A stretch of 64,000 nt of DNA from Trissonchulus latispiculum (taxonomy: Eukaryota; Nematoda; Enoplea; Enoplida; Ironidae), in NCBI GenBank assembly GCA_030248195.1, contig JASAND010007655.1, positions 1 to 64,000 of the forward strand, read 5' to 3'. The notes under the pieces were generated by a model. The model had not been told where the DNA came from. It made no database searches and saw nothing but the letters and a program-made list of their open reading frames with translations. Both the position numbers and the translations under genes were made by a program. This document shows, in pieces, positions 50,801-61,775 of this stretch (the stretch's first letter is position 1; every line of letters begins with the position of its first letter).

Positions 50801-53800
50801 AAACTCTACTCTTGTAACTGTCGAGCGAAAAGGCCGTAAGAGAACTGTATAACTAAAAATAAGCTGAGCCACAAATGACGTAAACTAGGAGTTGAATTAC
50901 TAAACACCTAACACAATACTTAACCATTTTGCGTGTGTACCTTGCACAGTGTCAAACTGATCTGCGAGCCATCGAAAGAATTTAGTCAAATTCTCGACAG
51001 CGTTCATTTTTAGTACTGGATCAGTCGTTGGAGGTTGGTCAGTTTTGTCTTTCTGAGGTTCAATTGAGGCACTGGCTGTATTGAGACTGATGATACAAGG
51101 AGGATGCTGTATCACAAGCGGTTTCAGCAGACCGTTGAGGAGGCGATCAGCGAAGGCACGCGTTGACTTCAGATGACAACCCAGCAGGAAGAGAGATTCG
51201 GCAAGCTGACTGGGAGGTCTCTAAACAGAAGGGACATAACATATTCAAAGGAGACACTCCTTCTAATAAGGCGGTGGATAATGGAAAGCAGTGAGTTCGA
51301 TCCTCTCGATCTATGAAACAAACTTTTTAGACTGGTGTAGAAATACATTTCCTTTGTTATCAATACTCAGTGTACACTTTTCGTATAATGAAGGTTCACA
51401 ATACTCCGAGATAACGGTTTCAGAAAAAATGTCCTAAGCAGCCCTTATATTTAAAGGTAATTTACGTCAGAAGTGTCCATTATTTACAATTCCCCGTAGT
51501 TCATGCGTACATAGTATATAAGAGTGTGACAGCTGACAGTTCTTTGTTATCAGCTGCAGATACATGCTCTGTTCGCTAACGGCTAAACCCACCACAAACC
51601 TGTATGCAAGCAGACACAAATCAGGCGCAAGAAGAAATTGAGTTATCGAGCTTTAACACGTAAAGATACGGCGAGTGAGCGTACAGAAACGTGCACTGGG
51701 TACTCGTTTATGGGGGGGGGTTACTAGGTACACGTCAATGGCCATAAAATATATTAATATAAACTAATCACTGCCGTCTATAAAAGGCCAGGTAAAATTT
51801 GATCACTCCAATCTAGAGTTGTGGCAACGACGACGTTATGGCCAGTGCGACCAGCTGAATAGGGAAATTGTTTTTGAAAACTCATTGCGGCGCAGTATAT
51901 ATAAGTCGCAGACATGAAAACTTTATATAGTTGGATTCAGCTCAGACTCAGGCGACGTAGCGAGAGTCATACTAGCTATGACTGATGGGGAGAAGCAAAG
52001 AAACGCATATAATGGGAAGACCATTGACGCGTCCGGAGAGAAGAAGAAGAAGAAGAAGCTCAGACTAAACTTTAAGATTATGCAATGTTTACCCACTTAC
52101 GTTAAATTCGTGTTGCCGCAATTTACGGTTAAAAAGTGGTATTTTTCAAAAAACTGACTTTCAAGTTTTGAAAAAATAGCTAGATCACGTGAAAGCTGAC
52201 TCTGAGCGGTCCTGAAAATCCAATTGTAAATTTTTTCCACTAAGAAAGTCACAAGTTGGTCGTTGGCTGTTGTAACGGCCAACGTCCAATTGGCGGGCCT
52301 ACTTCAAACTTCGACCAAGCCAAGCCTAACCAATCAGGAAAAATATTGGCCAATCCCAACACTATACTTCAGTCCTTTAGTTTAATACCAATGTAAAGCT
52401 TCAAAACCCACGACTTTCATACATTTTCTGAACTCAGTAGTTCCATCTGCGAAAAACCGGTAGCTGTTTTCTTCCACAATATTTGCTGAGACCAAGCTTC
52501 CAAGCAAGACTGAATCAGCGTTTGCCGGAATAGGTTTATTTTGCACTCTAATTCCCTGGAAAATTTATCGGGCATTACGGAGCCTGAAAATGAAACATTA
52601 ATTTCTTAGAACAAATGATAATAGACGGATAAGATAGAATAAGACTAAACAGAAAAAAATTCCATGTCCACAATATACCACACAAAAAGGAAAGAAAATA
52701 ATCACTGCGGGAGAATTTAAACCAATAATCTCTCACGTTACCCACAGACGTTTTGCCAAATGAACAACACAGGCACAAAGTTTCTTAGAAGTCATGTGAC
52801 AACAAGCAGGGCACAATACGAATAGAGAGAGAAAATTAATAATGTAGAGTAAATGCATGTTCCTATTCTTGGCTGTCGAACTGGATGAATCGTGGTCTTG
52901 GTGATGAATTGGGATCTTTATTGATCTTTTGAATTAGCAAAAATTAGCAAAAAGAATATTAGCAAAAATCTACCTCGTTTAACCTCCTCCAATGCTCTTT
53001 CCGTTTCCAATAAAGCTTTAACTGTCACTAAGGAGGCCGGTTTTTGTATCATTCCCCGGTCAAGCTGAGCATAACTGTCCTTCAGGCGAATTATTGGTCT
53101 GAGTCGAGACAATTCCTCTTCATTCTTTTCCAGCTGTGAGTTAACATCCGCAAGCTCTGCATCAATTTCAGATGCAGATTTCATGTCACTGGCTGACAGC
53201 TGAAAAAGAGTAGAAAGAAGTTTTAGGTATACAAGTTTGATGTTATCAGACAAAAAATGCTAATGGTATCAACAGTATATTCATCAAAACTAGTTATTAT
53301 GTACTCTTGCCTGATGATATGTAATTGTTCGTTTTCTATGCAAACGACAATTTTATGAATTATTTAGTTATTTACTTTATGCTCAATTTCGGAAACAGCT
53401 TCGTTGGCAGAATCCAAAAGATTATCCGCATCAGCCAGTAACTTGGCAAAGTTAGCCTTTATTTCTGTGACCGATTCAGCGTGATCTGTGGCGGCCAAGA
53501 CAACATATTCATCGCGAAGAGCGCTTAATCGGTCCTCCAGAAACTGCTTACGACTTGGAAGATCTGAAAAGAACGAAACGAAACTGAAAATTGATCCGAA
53601 TAGTTCGTATAATAGGTATCACCCACAGCTGCTACTGAAATGTATGTACGTAGTTTTATAGCTTTTAACTGTTTTGATCAGAAATCAAAATCAACAGCCA
53701 ATGCTTTGAACCAAATTTTCACGGAACACGACCAAACTCTATAAGCTAAAGTAGCAGATGCCGAAATCGGACTCAGCCTTCTATACATAACTGGTCTCCA

Positions 53801-53866
53801 AGTGAACATACCTTCCTCACGAGCGCACAATTTTCTAACAAGAGGCGCAATGTCAACCTGCTTCAT
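44601..53866 (-). CDS. zw10: ZW10 kinetochore / membrane-tethering protein, 11 exons
   Basis: Exons (minus order): 53866-53812, 53563-53376, 53199-52974, 52583-52423, 51220-50941, 49766-49592, 49205-48926, 47292-47091, 46831-46610, 45290-45019, 44837-44601. The phases join without a gap to 765 codons plus stop, close to the usual 750-780. ZW10 is part of the RZZ complex that recruits dynein and checkpoint proteins to kinetochores, and of the NRZ tether for Golgi-to-ER vesicles. The C-terminus is diagnostic: [26 protein letters not shown], then RALFQN and RAAALAKIK. The N-terminal third is coiled-coil. I chose the ATG at 53866 because it matches the family's short N-terminus; an upstream in-frame ATG at 53929 is possible. 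Exon 4/5 joining is the least certain. Confidence 0.93.
45019..45290 (-). CDS. zw10: ZW10 exon 10
   Basis: Acceptor TTTCAG/GTTTCGG, donor AAG/GTGATT. Encodes [20 protein letters not shown], matching the family segment before the final conserved block. Confidence 0.92.
45291..46609 (-). other. ZW10 intron 9
   Basis: Contains G/C homopolymer blocks at 45551-45605 and a decayed CCGGAAAAATCCGG-rich repeat to about 45720. No other gene is seen. Frames across the homopolymers are artefacts. Confidence 0.7.
46610..46831 (-). CDS. zw10: ZW10 exon 9
   Basis: Acceptor TTGTAG/CTATTTT, donor CAAG/GTTAGA. Encodes [17 protein letters not shown] and [10 protein letters not shown], a well conserved ZW10 stretch. 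Confidence 0.92.
47091..47292 (-). CDS. zw10: ZW10 exon 8
   Basis: Donor GCTG/GTGAGA. The acceptor could be after CAG (47294) or after CAGAG (47292); only the latter keeps phase with exon 7. Encodes [12 protein letters not shown] and [15 protein letters not shown]. Confidence 0.9.
47293..48925 (-). other. ZW10 intron 7
   Basis: 1.6 kb of AT-rich DNA without a recognisable gene or element boundary. Confidence 0.6.
48926..49205 (-). CDS. zw10: ZW10 exon 7
   Basis: Acceptor TTTCAG/CCGGCAA. The phase-correct donor is CAA/GTTAGG at 48926; a nearby GTTAGT (48920) would break the frame. Encodes [20 protein letters not shown]. Confidence 0.85.
49592..49766 (-). CDS. zw10: ZW10 exon 6
   Basis: Acceptor TTTTAG/ATTCGTC, donor TTTGG/GTATAC. 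Encodes [20 protein letters not shown], corresponding to the family motif around a conserved IP(S/T) turn. Confidence 0.9.
49767..50940 (-). other. ZW10 intron 5, holding repeat DNA
   Basis: At 49976 the phrase CCCCAGTGGCGTAGCCAG opens a block with GGGGGGG and GGGGGCGGAAGCCCGC words that runs to about 50650. The GTGGCGTAGCCAG phrase is a common end of invertebrate MITE-like repeats by general knowledge. No gene. Confidence 0.55.
50941..51220 (-). CDS. zw10: ZW10 exon 5
   Basis: Acceptor GTTTAG/AGACCT in phase 0, donor CAAG/GTACAC. Encodes [20 protein letters not shown] and [11 protein letters not shown], the family segment following the N-terminal coiled coil. Confidence 0.88.
51221..52422 (-). 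other. ZW10 intron 4, with a MITE relic and a possible alternative exon
   Basis: 51500-51760 resembles the CAAGAGTAC MITE family (ATAAGAGTGTGACAG, GTTCGCTAACGGCT, a G-run) but is decayed. 52101-52282 is open on the minus strand and ends at a consensus donor AAC/GTAAGT, yet no phase-compatible acceptor was found, so it is left out of the gene model. Confidence 0.5.
52041..52058 (+). repeat. (AAG)6 microsatellite
   Basis: Six perfect AAG units in ZW10 intron 4. Confidence 0.9.
52423..52583 (-). CDS. zw10: ZW10 exon 4
   Basis: Acceptor TTTCAG/GCTCCG, donor AAT/GTATGA (weak). Encodes [20 protein letters not shown] followed by WSQQILWKK, matching the conserved W-x-x-x-I-x-W segment of ZW10. Confidence 0.85.
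52974..53199 (-). CDS. zw10: ZW10 exon 3
   Basis: Acceptor TTTCAG/CTGTCAG, donor CGAG/GTAGAT. Encodes the coiled-coil segment [20 protein letters not shown]. Confidence 0.9.
53376..53563 (-). CDS. zw10: ZW10 exon 2
   Basis: Acceptor TTTCAG/ATCTTCC, donor AAA/GTAAAT. Encodes [20 protein letters not shown], the N-terminal coiled coil. Intron 2 (53200-53375) holds an isolated TTATGTACTCTTG MITE tip at 53297-53309. Confidence 0.9.
53812..53866 (-). CDS. zw10: ZW10 exon 1 (coding part)
   Basis: ATG at 53866, donor GAAG/GTATGT. Encodes [18 protein letters not shown], similar in length and pattern to the start of animal ZW10 proteins. Confidence 0.75.
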
Positions 53867-55066
53867 TTTAATGTCATTTGTTGGCTGCCACAGAATGATG
53901 TAACTGAAATGCAAAGTGCAGGACTGCAAAACGAGCTGGTATTACGATCATTACGTGGCGTAAAGCTAAAAAAGGCTGACTGAAATTAAATTAAGCTCAG
54001 CCGGCACTGCTTTGTTACATAAAACTTGACACCCTCCTTAGTACCCAGTTGACCTTGAAAGACATACGAAACAGGTGAAATGCATAGAGAAAACGCAGAG
54101 CACTGCCGATATGGTAGGATCCTTTTGCATGCACGCCTTGATAGAATTATTGGTGGTAGAATTTGGAAAAGAAAATCGCCAAGCTCAGGAATAATCCAGG
54201 CGGGTAGAATAGTGGGATATATTCAGGAAACCTCCCCCAGGCCCAGATTCCGCAAAACATGACTAAATGAGCTGAAATTTGGTATGGGTGTTTTCGATCA
54301 CGCTGAATTTGGAGGGGGTCAAGCAGAACCAAAACTTTTTGGCTTCGATTTTGCTAAAAAGTTCTACATAATGGTTGTCGGGATCGCAGAACACGCATCT
54401 GAAGTCTGTTTTTCGAGTCAGCTTTTCTTTAGCTCAGTATAAACTTAAAATTTACTTAGCTTAAAACTTTAGCTTATAATGCGCTCTCTGAGTCGAAGAA
54501 AGGACTTCAGATTCATGTTCTCCGACCCCGAAAGCCACTATATATACAACTTATCAGCAAAATTGAAGCCAAATATTTTTCGGTCACCCTTGATCCCCTC
54601 TTAATCGAAGAAATTAGGGTTTCGCGAAATCGAAAACTTTTACGATGTTTGAACTCAGCGTGGTCGAAAACATACACACCCATACCAAATTTCAGCACGT
54701 TTGGTCAAGTTTTGCGATATCTGGGCATGGGGGTGTCCTGAAAAGATCCTTATAGCGTTTTTGAACTGGGTTTTGTTACAAACTCTAGTATGGCTTCTTG
54801 GCAAAAGACGACGGAATAATGTGGGCCGGGATTTCACACTGATTATTTATTGGCTGAATAGCAGTAGGCTGTTTCCAGCTTCAGCAGTCCAAGAACCCAC
54901 AACTCTGGGCCAAAACTGAGGCTCTCAACCTGAAACCCTCATGTATAACGCAACTACCGTAATTATTTTTCTTGGCTGACTGAAAACAATGCTGAATTTT
55001 GACAAAGGGTTAGAAGGTTGAATTTTACCAATTGAGCCGGGCATAAATCACCGGGGCTGGCTACAC
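53867..55066. other. ZW10 upstream region, contains a foldback repeat
   Basis: No further gene is recognised. About 54225-54350 and 54610-54760 are imperfect inverted repeats sharing GCTGAAATTTGGTATGGGTG, so a MITE-like foldback lies 350-900 bases upstream of the ZW10 start. The ZW10 promoter should be between 53870 and 54200 but no motif is distinctive. Confidence 0.5.
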
Positions 55067-56400
55067 TCCTAAAAAGACTCCTGTAGAAATTACAGGAATT
55101 CTTGTAGTTTTCTACAAAAGTGAACCTGTGCAGTCAGTCACTAGCGGAGCATACTGTATTTTCACAAAAGTAACTTTTGTATTTTTACCGGCCTCTCGAA
55201 TAGCAAAAATTACAGGACTTTCCTGTTTCTTGTACAAAATACTCAAGAAACCTGTAGTTTTGTTCAACTTTTTTTGGCAATCCTAAATCGGATACCAAAC
55301 TTGTAGCTTTTACAAGACAAAACCTGTCAGGTTTTTTCAAAATTTTAAATGTGCTTTTTAGTATGTTTTTTAAGAAAATGTGTGTTTTTCCTGAAATTCT
55401 CTTTTCGCAGTATTAACACGTTTTTAACGGTTTTTACAGCATTTGTAACTATATTTAGCATTTTTCCAAAACATGTATAGCTTATTAGTCTTTATAAACG
55501 GTATTTCAATGTTCTGAGCGTGAAATATTTGTGGTGAAGACGTCTTTTTGCGCTACAATGGGGGCTCTGAGGGGCGGAGCCCCCCAGACGTTGAGAATTT
55601 TTGAAAACTTTTGGCCTGAAATCCTTCAAATCTTTTAGTTTTCGACAGTATATTTTATTCCCGTCATTTCTAATATGCCTATACAGCCCCAAATGGCAGC
55701 GTTGCTTAGAATAATGAAGGGTACACGAAAACTAATGCCCAGACGAAAATATACAAAAGTAAAAACATGATATTTGATGATATTTGAGCCGACGGCGCAA
55801 AATTTTTTGGAAAAACTTAAAAATTATGCTTAAAATCAATAAAAATGCGCTCCTTCAGGTGAAAATTTGGGTGTGCATTTTGGTGTTTTTTAATTTTTTT
55901 TAAAAAGTAAGTAAAACAAAATAAAAACAAAAATACAGTGAAACCTGTAAATTTTACTGGAGCGACCTGTCATTTCAAAAGGGGGGAGGTGCGGGAGGCG
56001 GCCGCTCCCAAAATATTTTCGCCCGGGGCGGCCGTTACTAAAAATTCACCCGCGGGATGTTGAATGACTGAAAATTAGTCTTCAAAAATTATGATCACTG
56101 CCATCTTTATACTCAGTTTGCGTTATCAGCGTATCGAGTACTTTCTTGTAGAGTAAACCTGTAACCAGTAAAACTTAAGGTTTCATTTGTATTGCATACT
56201 GGTCTAACTTGTAATCCATTCTACCAAAGAAGATCCGGTAAAAACTACCAACAGCGTCCTGTAGAAAATACAGGTTAAAGCTTGTATTTTCTAATTTCTA
56301 ATTTCTTATACAAATTACAAGACAACCTGTGTTTTCTACAAAAGGTTTTGCATTTATCATTTACAAAAGTAATTCCAGTAGTTTCTACTGGAACATAGGT
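55067..56400. mobile_element. CCTGTAG/CTACAGG foldback element
   Basis: The left end TACACTCCTAAAAAGACTCC resembles the TACACTCTTAGAAAT tip of the element at 13028. The left arm has repeated CCTGTAGAAATTACAGGA-type palindromes, and the right part (56140-56400) has matching units ending in CCAGTAGTTTCTACTGG. The centre includes a GGGGCGGAGCCCCCC block. There is no coding content. It looks like a diverged cousin of the ACTGG element; the right boundary is approximate. Confidence 0.55.
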
Positions 56401-57200
56401 TTTTACCCTATGGTTGGTGGCCCCCTCTAAATTTATACAAAAATGGCATTCCAGCTTCGCTGGTGCCTTAGGTACGTAAGGAGATGTGAACCGGTGATCC
56501 TCTTTGATTTAAGGGGGGACCGGCCATAAACCCGGAGCCACCGTCAGGCGACTCGATTTTGCAATGGCACTCGACCGTGCGACGAGATCAAGAGATCCGG
56601 CAGCGGGAGCGCCTCCAATGAAAACGTCGTGATTTTAGACGGACTCCCTCCAAACAGATCCGCGCCGAAACAGGGGCGATCTATGCTTGGAGTGTCAACG
56701 ACACACGCGATTTTTCACGTACCAACCCAAGTAAGTGTTGACTAACGTATATATAGCTACAGTGGAGCTGCAACATCAGCTGGCTAGGTTTCATAAAATA
56801 TTCTACACATGAAAGACAGGACGAAACACGTATATATGAGTGCATGCTTACCCCTACACATATGCGTACACTTAAACATATACGTACTTTGTTAAGAGTA
56901 TGCACTGAAAGCATAGAGAACGGAGAAGTGTTGTTAAAAGTGATGACTAAAGCAAGCGTCATGTTATGTTATAGGAGGGGAAGGAATGTAGGAGTAGTTT
57001 TACACGTTTACGCTGAGTTGAACGGTCGCGGGAACCAGCGGGCGATCGCGGTCAAATTTTCTTGACCGCAATGATCGCAAATTTTTATCAAGTTGTGGCA
57101 TTTTTGGCCAATTTGTAGCAAAAATTCTCAAATTTTTCGGATTACCCGTTCGTTTTAATTTGTGGATCCCTTATTGGGCGACCTTCACATTTGCTTTCAT
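56401..57200. other. Gene-free stretch with a GC-rich segment
   Basis: 56500-56700 is CpG-rich relative to its surroundings and ends near CCCAAGTAAGTG (56722-56735), which looks like a splice donor. It could be an untranslated first exon or promoter region, but no downstream exon was found. Confidence 0.3.
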
Positions 57201-57288
57201 TATTCCTGCTGGAGCAGGAATGTATAATTATTATTCCTGCTGGAGCAGGAATGTATAATTATTATTCCTGCTGGAGCAGGAATGTATA
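57201..57288 (+). repeat. Three tandem 31-bp palindromic repeats
   Basis: The unit TATTCCTGCTGGAGCAGGAA plus TGTATAATTAT occurs at 57201, 57232 and 57263 (the last is shortened). Each contains the perfect hairpin TTCCTGCTGGAGCAGGAA. Confidence 0.95.
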
Positions 57289-57491
57289 AAATGAAAACTA
57301 ATATGTTTTGTGTATAGTGAGTCATTTCTCTATTTAGACGCCCTATCTTCAACACAGGGCTAGCTTTGGTGATTTTTTTGCATTCAGATTATGCAAATTA
57401 GGTTTGGATCCTATTTAAGCAGCAAAACTGACAACTTTTACGCAGTCTTCGACTGTCAGCAATCTACATGGTTGCGGATTTTTGAGCACTA

Positions 57492-57630
57492 GTGTAGCTT
57501 CGGAGCTACACATAGGTGCAGTAGGTAAGCAGGTACTAGCTTGCGCTGGGCATCACAAGCCCAGTCCAGTCATGGCATGGGCAAGCATAGGCCTACTTTT
57601 CCTGATCTTTAGTCAGATCAGCGAGAAAAA
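57492..57630. other. Cluster of perfect hairpins
   Basis: GTGTAGCTTCGGAGCTACAC (8-bp stem, 57492-57511); GCTTGC/GCAAGC (57539-57586) enclosing CTGGGC-ATCACAA-GCCCAG; CTGATC/GATCAG (57602-57621). Close spacing suggests a structured RNA or a structured transposon end. It is not a recognisable tRNA. Confidence 0.4.
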
Positions 57631-59179
57631 ATTGAGCAGCGGAATGAAATGTTAGTCTTGGAAATCAACGAATTTTTCCCGTTTATTTGAGATCGAATAT
57701 GTACTCTTTAAAGGTGTACTGCTGATTAATGCAGCTACTCATTGTATTGTGCAATAGTGTTGTTTACTAAAGGAAATGGCATCTGGCCTCATAAGAAATA
57801 ACGAAGATTTAGTAGGATATTTTAAAAGATAATAGTAGTTTTCATATCAAAGGAACTAGAAATGTCAAGTGAAATTGTTATGTAAACCTGAAGCTTCTAA
57901 ACGCTTAACCGTGCTTCTATCTAACTACGGACAATGTTCGAAATTGAATACTTAACAGGTCTAAGCAGGAATACTGCCCCTTTTGGGGCCAACTTGTTTT
58001 GTTTTAATTTCCTAAATGGTTGGACGGCTGTTGGACAGGACTACTGTTAATTTCGGGTTTTAACTTTGTTTAGCCCCTGTTTTGCTAATTCCAATTAGCA
58101 AATATCTTAATTCTATGGGTTTCGGAGAGCTGCCATTAAATACAAAAGATTTAAAAATTTCATATTTAGGCACCCTGCATCGAACGTACTAGCAGCGCCA
58201 ATACTTTTAGAAACTAAATAAACAGGTATTCCAGAAAAAGTTGGAAACCTGCACCATAGGTTAACGCGGGGGGGGTCTGGGGGGGTCCAAGCCCCCCCCA
58301 ACCCGGACAAGGTACAAGCCCTATCGCCGTCGGGGACAAGGGGTAACGAAAAAATGGCCAAGGGGTAACCAAAAATAGCCGGAAAAAATTAGTTTTTACA
58401 GTAAAATTTAAAAAAATTTCCGGTTTCGCCGGAATTTTTTAGCTAAAATGTTTAATTTTTCAGGAAAATCGGGCAAAATTTTGAAATTTTTCCCAAAAAG
58501 TGAAGATTTTTGCAAAGTTTGACAAAAAATAGCAAAATTTTAATAAAATTAGCGTTAATTTTTTGAAAAATTTCACAAATTTATTCTTGAGGTACAAGCC
58601 CCCCTGAAAAGTTTTGTTCAAGGTACAAGCCCCCTCAAAATTTTTTGGGGACAAGCCCCCCCCAGGACCCGACTCTATGTTAATGTATGACCTGCACTCT
58701 GTCAAAAAACGAGTTTTACAAAGTTTATAACATTCTAATATTGAATAACCATTGCCGAACGGTTTCTGAAATTTGCGCCTTCTTGTTCAGGTGACAGTGT
58801 TGACATTAACTTTAACTTCGCATACAATTTAAAAGCCAAAATTAAACGGAAAGTTTTTGCTTTGGTTAAACCCGGGAACAGTTACGTAATGCTACGCAGC
58901 CCGAAAATAAGCTATTCTGAAGCCTTAACTATAGTCTAACAAACTTAAACTGGACTGAAAGACTGAATTTTGTGGAGACTTTATTATTAAAACTAGGTAT
59001 GGCAATGCATATATTTTCTGAAAGCTCTGAAAGCTTCCGAAAGAAATTTCACCATTTTTAAAAACTGTTGGAAAATAAATAGTTAGCGAAAGGTAGTCAA
59101 GTTTAGTATCAAATTAAAGGTCTCATTCAGGAGAACACGAATGTGTATAAATTAAGTGGATTTAGAGCGGCACGAGATT
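57631..59179. other. Gene-free stretch with a C/G-run repeat
   Basis: 58265-58670 has G- and C-runs (GGGGGGGTCTGGGGGGGTCC) and GGTACAAGCCCC words, similar in style to intron 9 of ZW10. No gene is recognised. Confidence 0.45.
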
Positions 59180-59853
59180 CCAACGGGCCCATATCCCGAA
59201 AAATAAAAGTTGCTCCGATCGCTACAAACTTGAGATCATTTGAAAGCTCTCATCACACTGAGTGAAAGTTATAATTGGATTATCGCTCAAAAATGCGGTC
59301 TGCGAAAGTTATAACTCTTTAAACCCCCAAAATGGGCAGTTTTAGCACTTTTGGAGGGTTTAATCCAGGCTAGCGAAAGCTGTGAGCTGAATCAAGCCAA
59401 GCCATTGCGCTGCATTTTGCGTCTCACCATCATACACAAGTATGAAAAATTGCAGCGCTGGATCTTCATGCATGCGTAAAATAAGCTAATTTAAACAAAC
59501 TTCAACGGTACCGCCGTGTCGGCTCCTTTGAAGATTGTTTAAATTAGCTTATCTTACGCATGCGTGCAGATCCAAAGCTGCAATTTTGCATACTTGTGTA
59601 TGATGATGAGATGCAAAATGTAGTACAATGGCTTGACTTGATTCAGCTCACAGCTTTCGCTAGCCTGGATTAAACTCTCCAAAAGTACTAAAACTACCCA
59701 TTCTTGGAGTGTAAAGAGTGATAACTTTCGCAGACAGCATTTTTTAGCGATGACCCAAGTATAATTTTCACTCAGCGTGATGAGAGCTTTCAAATGAGCT
59801 CAAGTTTGTAGCGATCGGAGCAACTTTTATTTTTCGGGATATGGGCCCGTTGG
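59180..59853. mobile_element. Near-complete foldback MITE, 674 bp
   Basis: The sequence folds on itself almost end to end: CCAACGGGCCCATATCCCG at the left, complement CGGGATATGGGCCCGTTGG at the right. The centre is near 59515 (GTACCGCCGTGTCGG). The arms differ by scattered substitutions and tiny indels. No coding content. Confidence 0.85.
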
Positions 59854-59854
59854 C

Positions 59855-60081
59855 ATATTTCTAATCTGTGTAACTGGAATACGCATTCTAAACTGTGTAG
59901 CGTAAATACGCAAGCGTTTAGAAAGTGTGTGCTTGGAATACGCAGCGTACTTTTAGTGTTCCATTATATATATGCTATTATATGTTGCATATGAATACGT
60001 TACAAACATGGTTGAAACATACATGGAAAATATAACTGCACGTCATATAATTGTATTGATAGTCTTTATGGAAAAAGGTTT
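59855..60081 (+). repeat. Arm A (left) of a large composite palindrome
   Basis: Rich in AATACGC words. Its reverse complement is at 63118-63326, and a third, same-strand relative is at 63328-63545. Confidence 0.8.
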
Positions 60082-61477
60082 AACAAGTAGTGCCCAAAAA
60101 GGGCATGATTCCTTGGCTGAGAACTGTCTGAATTAAGTTTTTGCTTTAACGTTGCATGAACCTTCAAAGAATTAGTGGTATTCTGTTGATCAAAGTTATT
60201 CAATGATGTATTGTAAACTAGATGCTTGCATCGTTGTGGCCAATGGCCCGAGGCCCGAAAGTTAAGTCGGAGCAGGACTAGCCATGCTGGCTCCTGCAGG
60301 AATCTGGCTATCAATTATATAGTTGAATTTCATCAAGAGTAGTAGTTTTAACCCCAAAGCATCAAAGTCGGTTGACAGAAACAGAACCTTGAAAAATTCA
60401 TTTCAGGCTGCACTAACTAACTGTTACTATTATTAGAACTATTGCTAGAACAGAAAAATTGGCAGTGGGCAAAAGAAACAATACGTTTTCAAACACAAAG
60501 CTCAAAACGAAGTTCGACTATTTACAGCAGAGCAACCTTTGAAGTAAATTAATTACATCAATGAAAACGATCTTGGAATCGTCTGGAGCCGGTGATTTTG
60601 CAAATCTAAAAACTACAAATTTGTGGTTTAATTCACGTTAAATGTAATTAATAGATGTAAATGTAATGTAAAAGATTTTGAGCAACCACTTTACCAAAAG
60701 ATTTACGGTCCTAAAAACTTTGCAACACTCACAAAATGCTCATCCTTTTACCTTGTTCTTGTCAAAATAGTTAGCTTGTCCGGGTCTGTAGGTATGGGTC
60801 TTCCCATACCCCCCAGTGTTTAACCTATAGTTTGCACTTTGCTTGGTTTAGCGTCTGTGAGAGTTGCTTATTGTCACTGTTCACTCCCACCATCCATTGT
60901 GCACTTTTATTAATTATATAAATCTATTACGTTGTTCAAGTTCAACTTTCATTCAGAGCTTTTCAAACAGCAACATTTATTCAAAAGCATTTATTAAAGA
61001 TCTCCTTCAAGCGGTTACGCAAAAATTCTTAATCTTGGGGAGACTGATTTTCTGCCTTCTAGTTAGCTGTTTGACTGTTGTTAGTTGTTTCCAGATGCTC
61101 TGAAGATTAACCCATGAATTGGATAATTTTTTAGAAAAGAACTCTAATTTACTTTCTATGTGTGCACGCATTTTCAATTGCCGGGCGGTTCTAAAACCTC
61201 GACGGGCCGGGCCGAAGTCAAGAATTTTTTCAGAGATAATATTTCTCTGTACGAGAAAGGTGGACGTTAAATATAAGACTCTTCTAAGACTGCAGGCTTC
61301 AAATTGGAAGGACTGGATTAAAGTAATACTTGTTCAATTAACTGGGATTTCATTTTACATTTAACCTAATTTGCATATTATGAAAGCAAAAAATAACGTA
61401 TAGCTAGACACATGGTAAAGATAGGCTATTTTCAAGACCCAATACACAATTACACGCAAATCATAGGACATTCCCAT
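60082..61477. other. Sequence interrupting the composite palindrome
   Basis: Not present between arms A' and B' on the right side, so it is a probable insertion. Open frames (60066-60314, 60864-61103) show no motif. No element ends were identified. Confidence 0.4.
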
Positions 61478-61529
61478 ATTAGGTATTCCGCTCTAGCGGA
61501 ATAATTAGGTATTCCGCTCTAGCGGAATA
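61478..61529 (+). repeat. Two tandem 26-bp palindromic repeats
   Basis: ATTAGGTATTCCGCTCTAGC plus GGAATA, twice in tandem. Each contains the hairpin ATTCCGCTCTAGCGGAAT. Confidence 0.95.
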
Positions 61530-61531
61530 AT

Positions 61532-61775
61532 AAAAACTGTTTTGACGTAAACTAAGGCGTTAACCAATTCCTATATTCCAGCCCAGAGAAGGAAGCGTGT
61601 TTAATTTTTGTTGTGCTCTTGGCACGAATCCTAATGGGTAATTAAGCATGCACTTGGGTAATTAACTAAAGTTAGACAGTTTCTTTCTCGAATTTTAAAT
61701 TTAATTGATTTAATATTAGTGGTTCTAAACATATCAAGGTGGTGGAATCAATTTAACCAAAGTCTCTCACACCGC
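61532..61775 (+). repeat. Arm B (left) of the composite palindrome, first part
   Basis: AAAACTGTTTTGACG through AAGGTGGTGGAATCA to CACACCGC. The inverted match is in 62870-63115. Arm B continues at 62319 after an insertion. Confidence 0.85.

Noticed and set aside
57538..57590. tRNA gene
   Set aside because: One stem has a 7-base loop, but the D, T and acceptor arms and the conserved GTTCRA-type box are missing.
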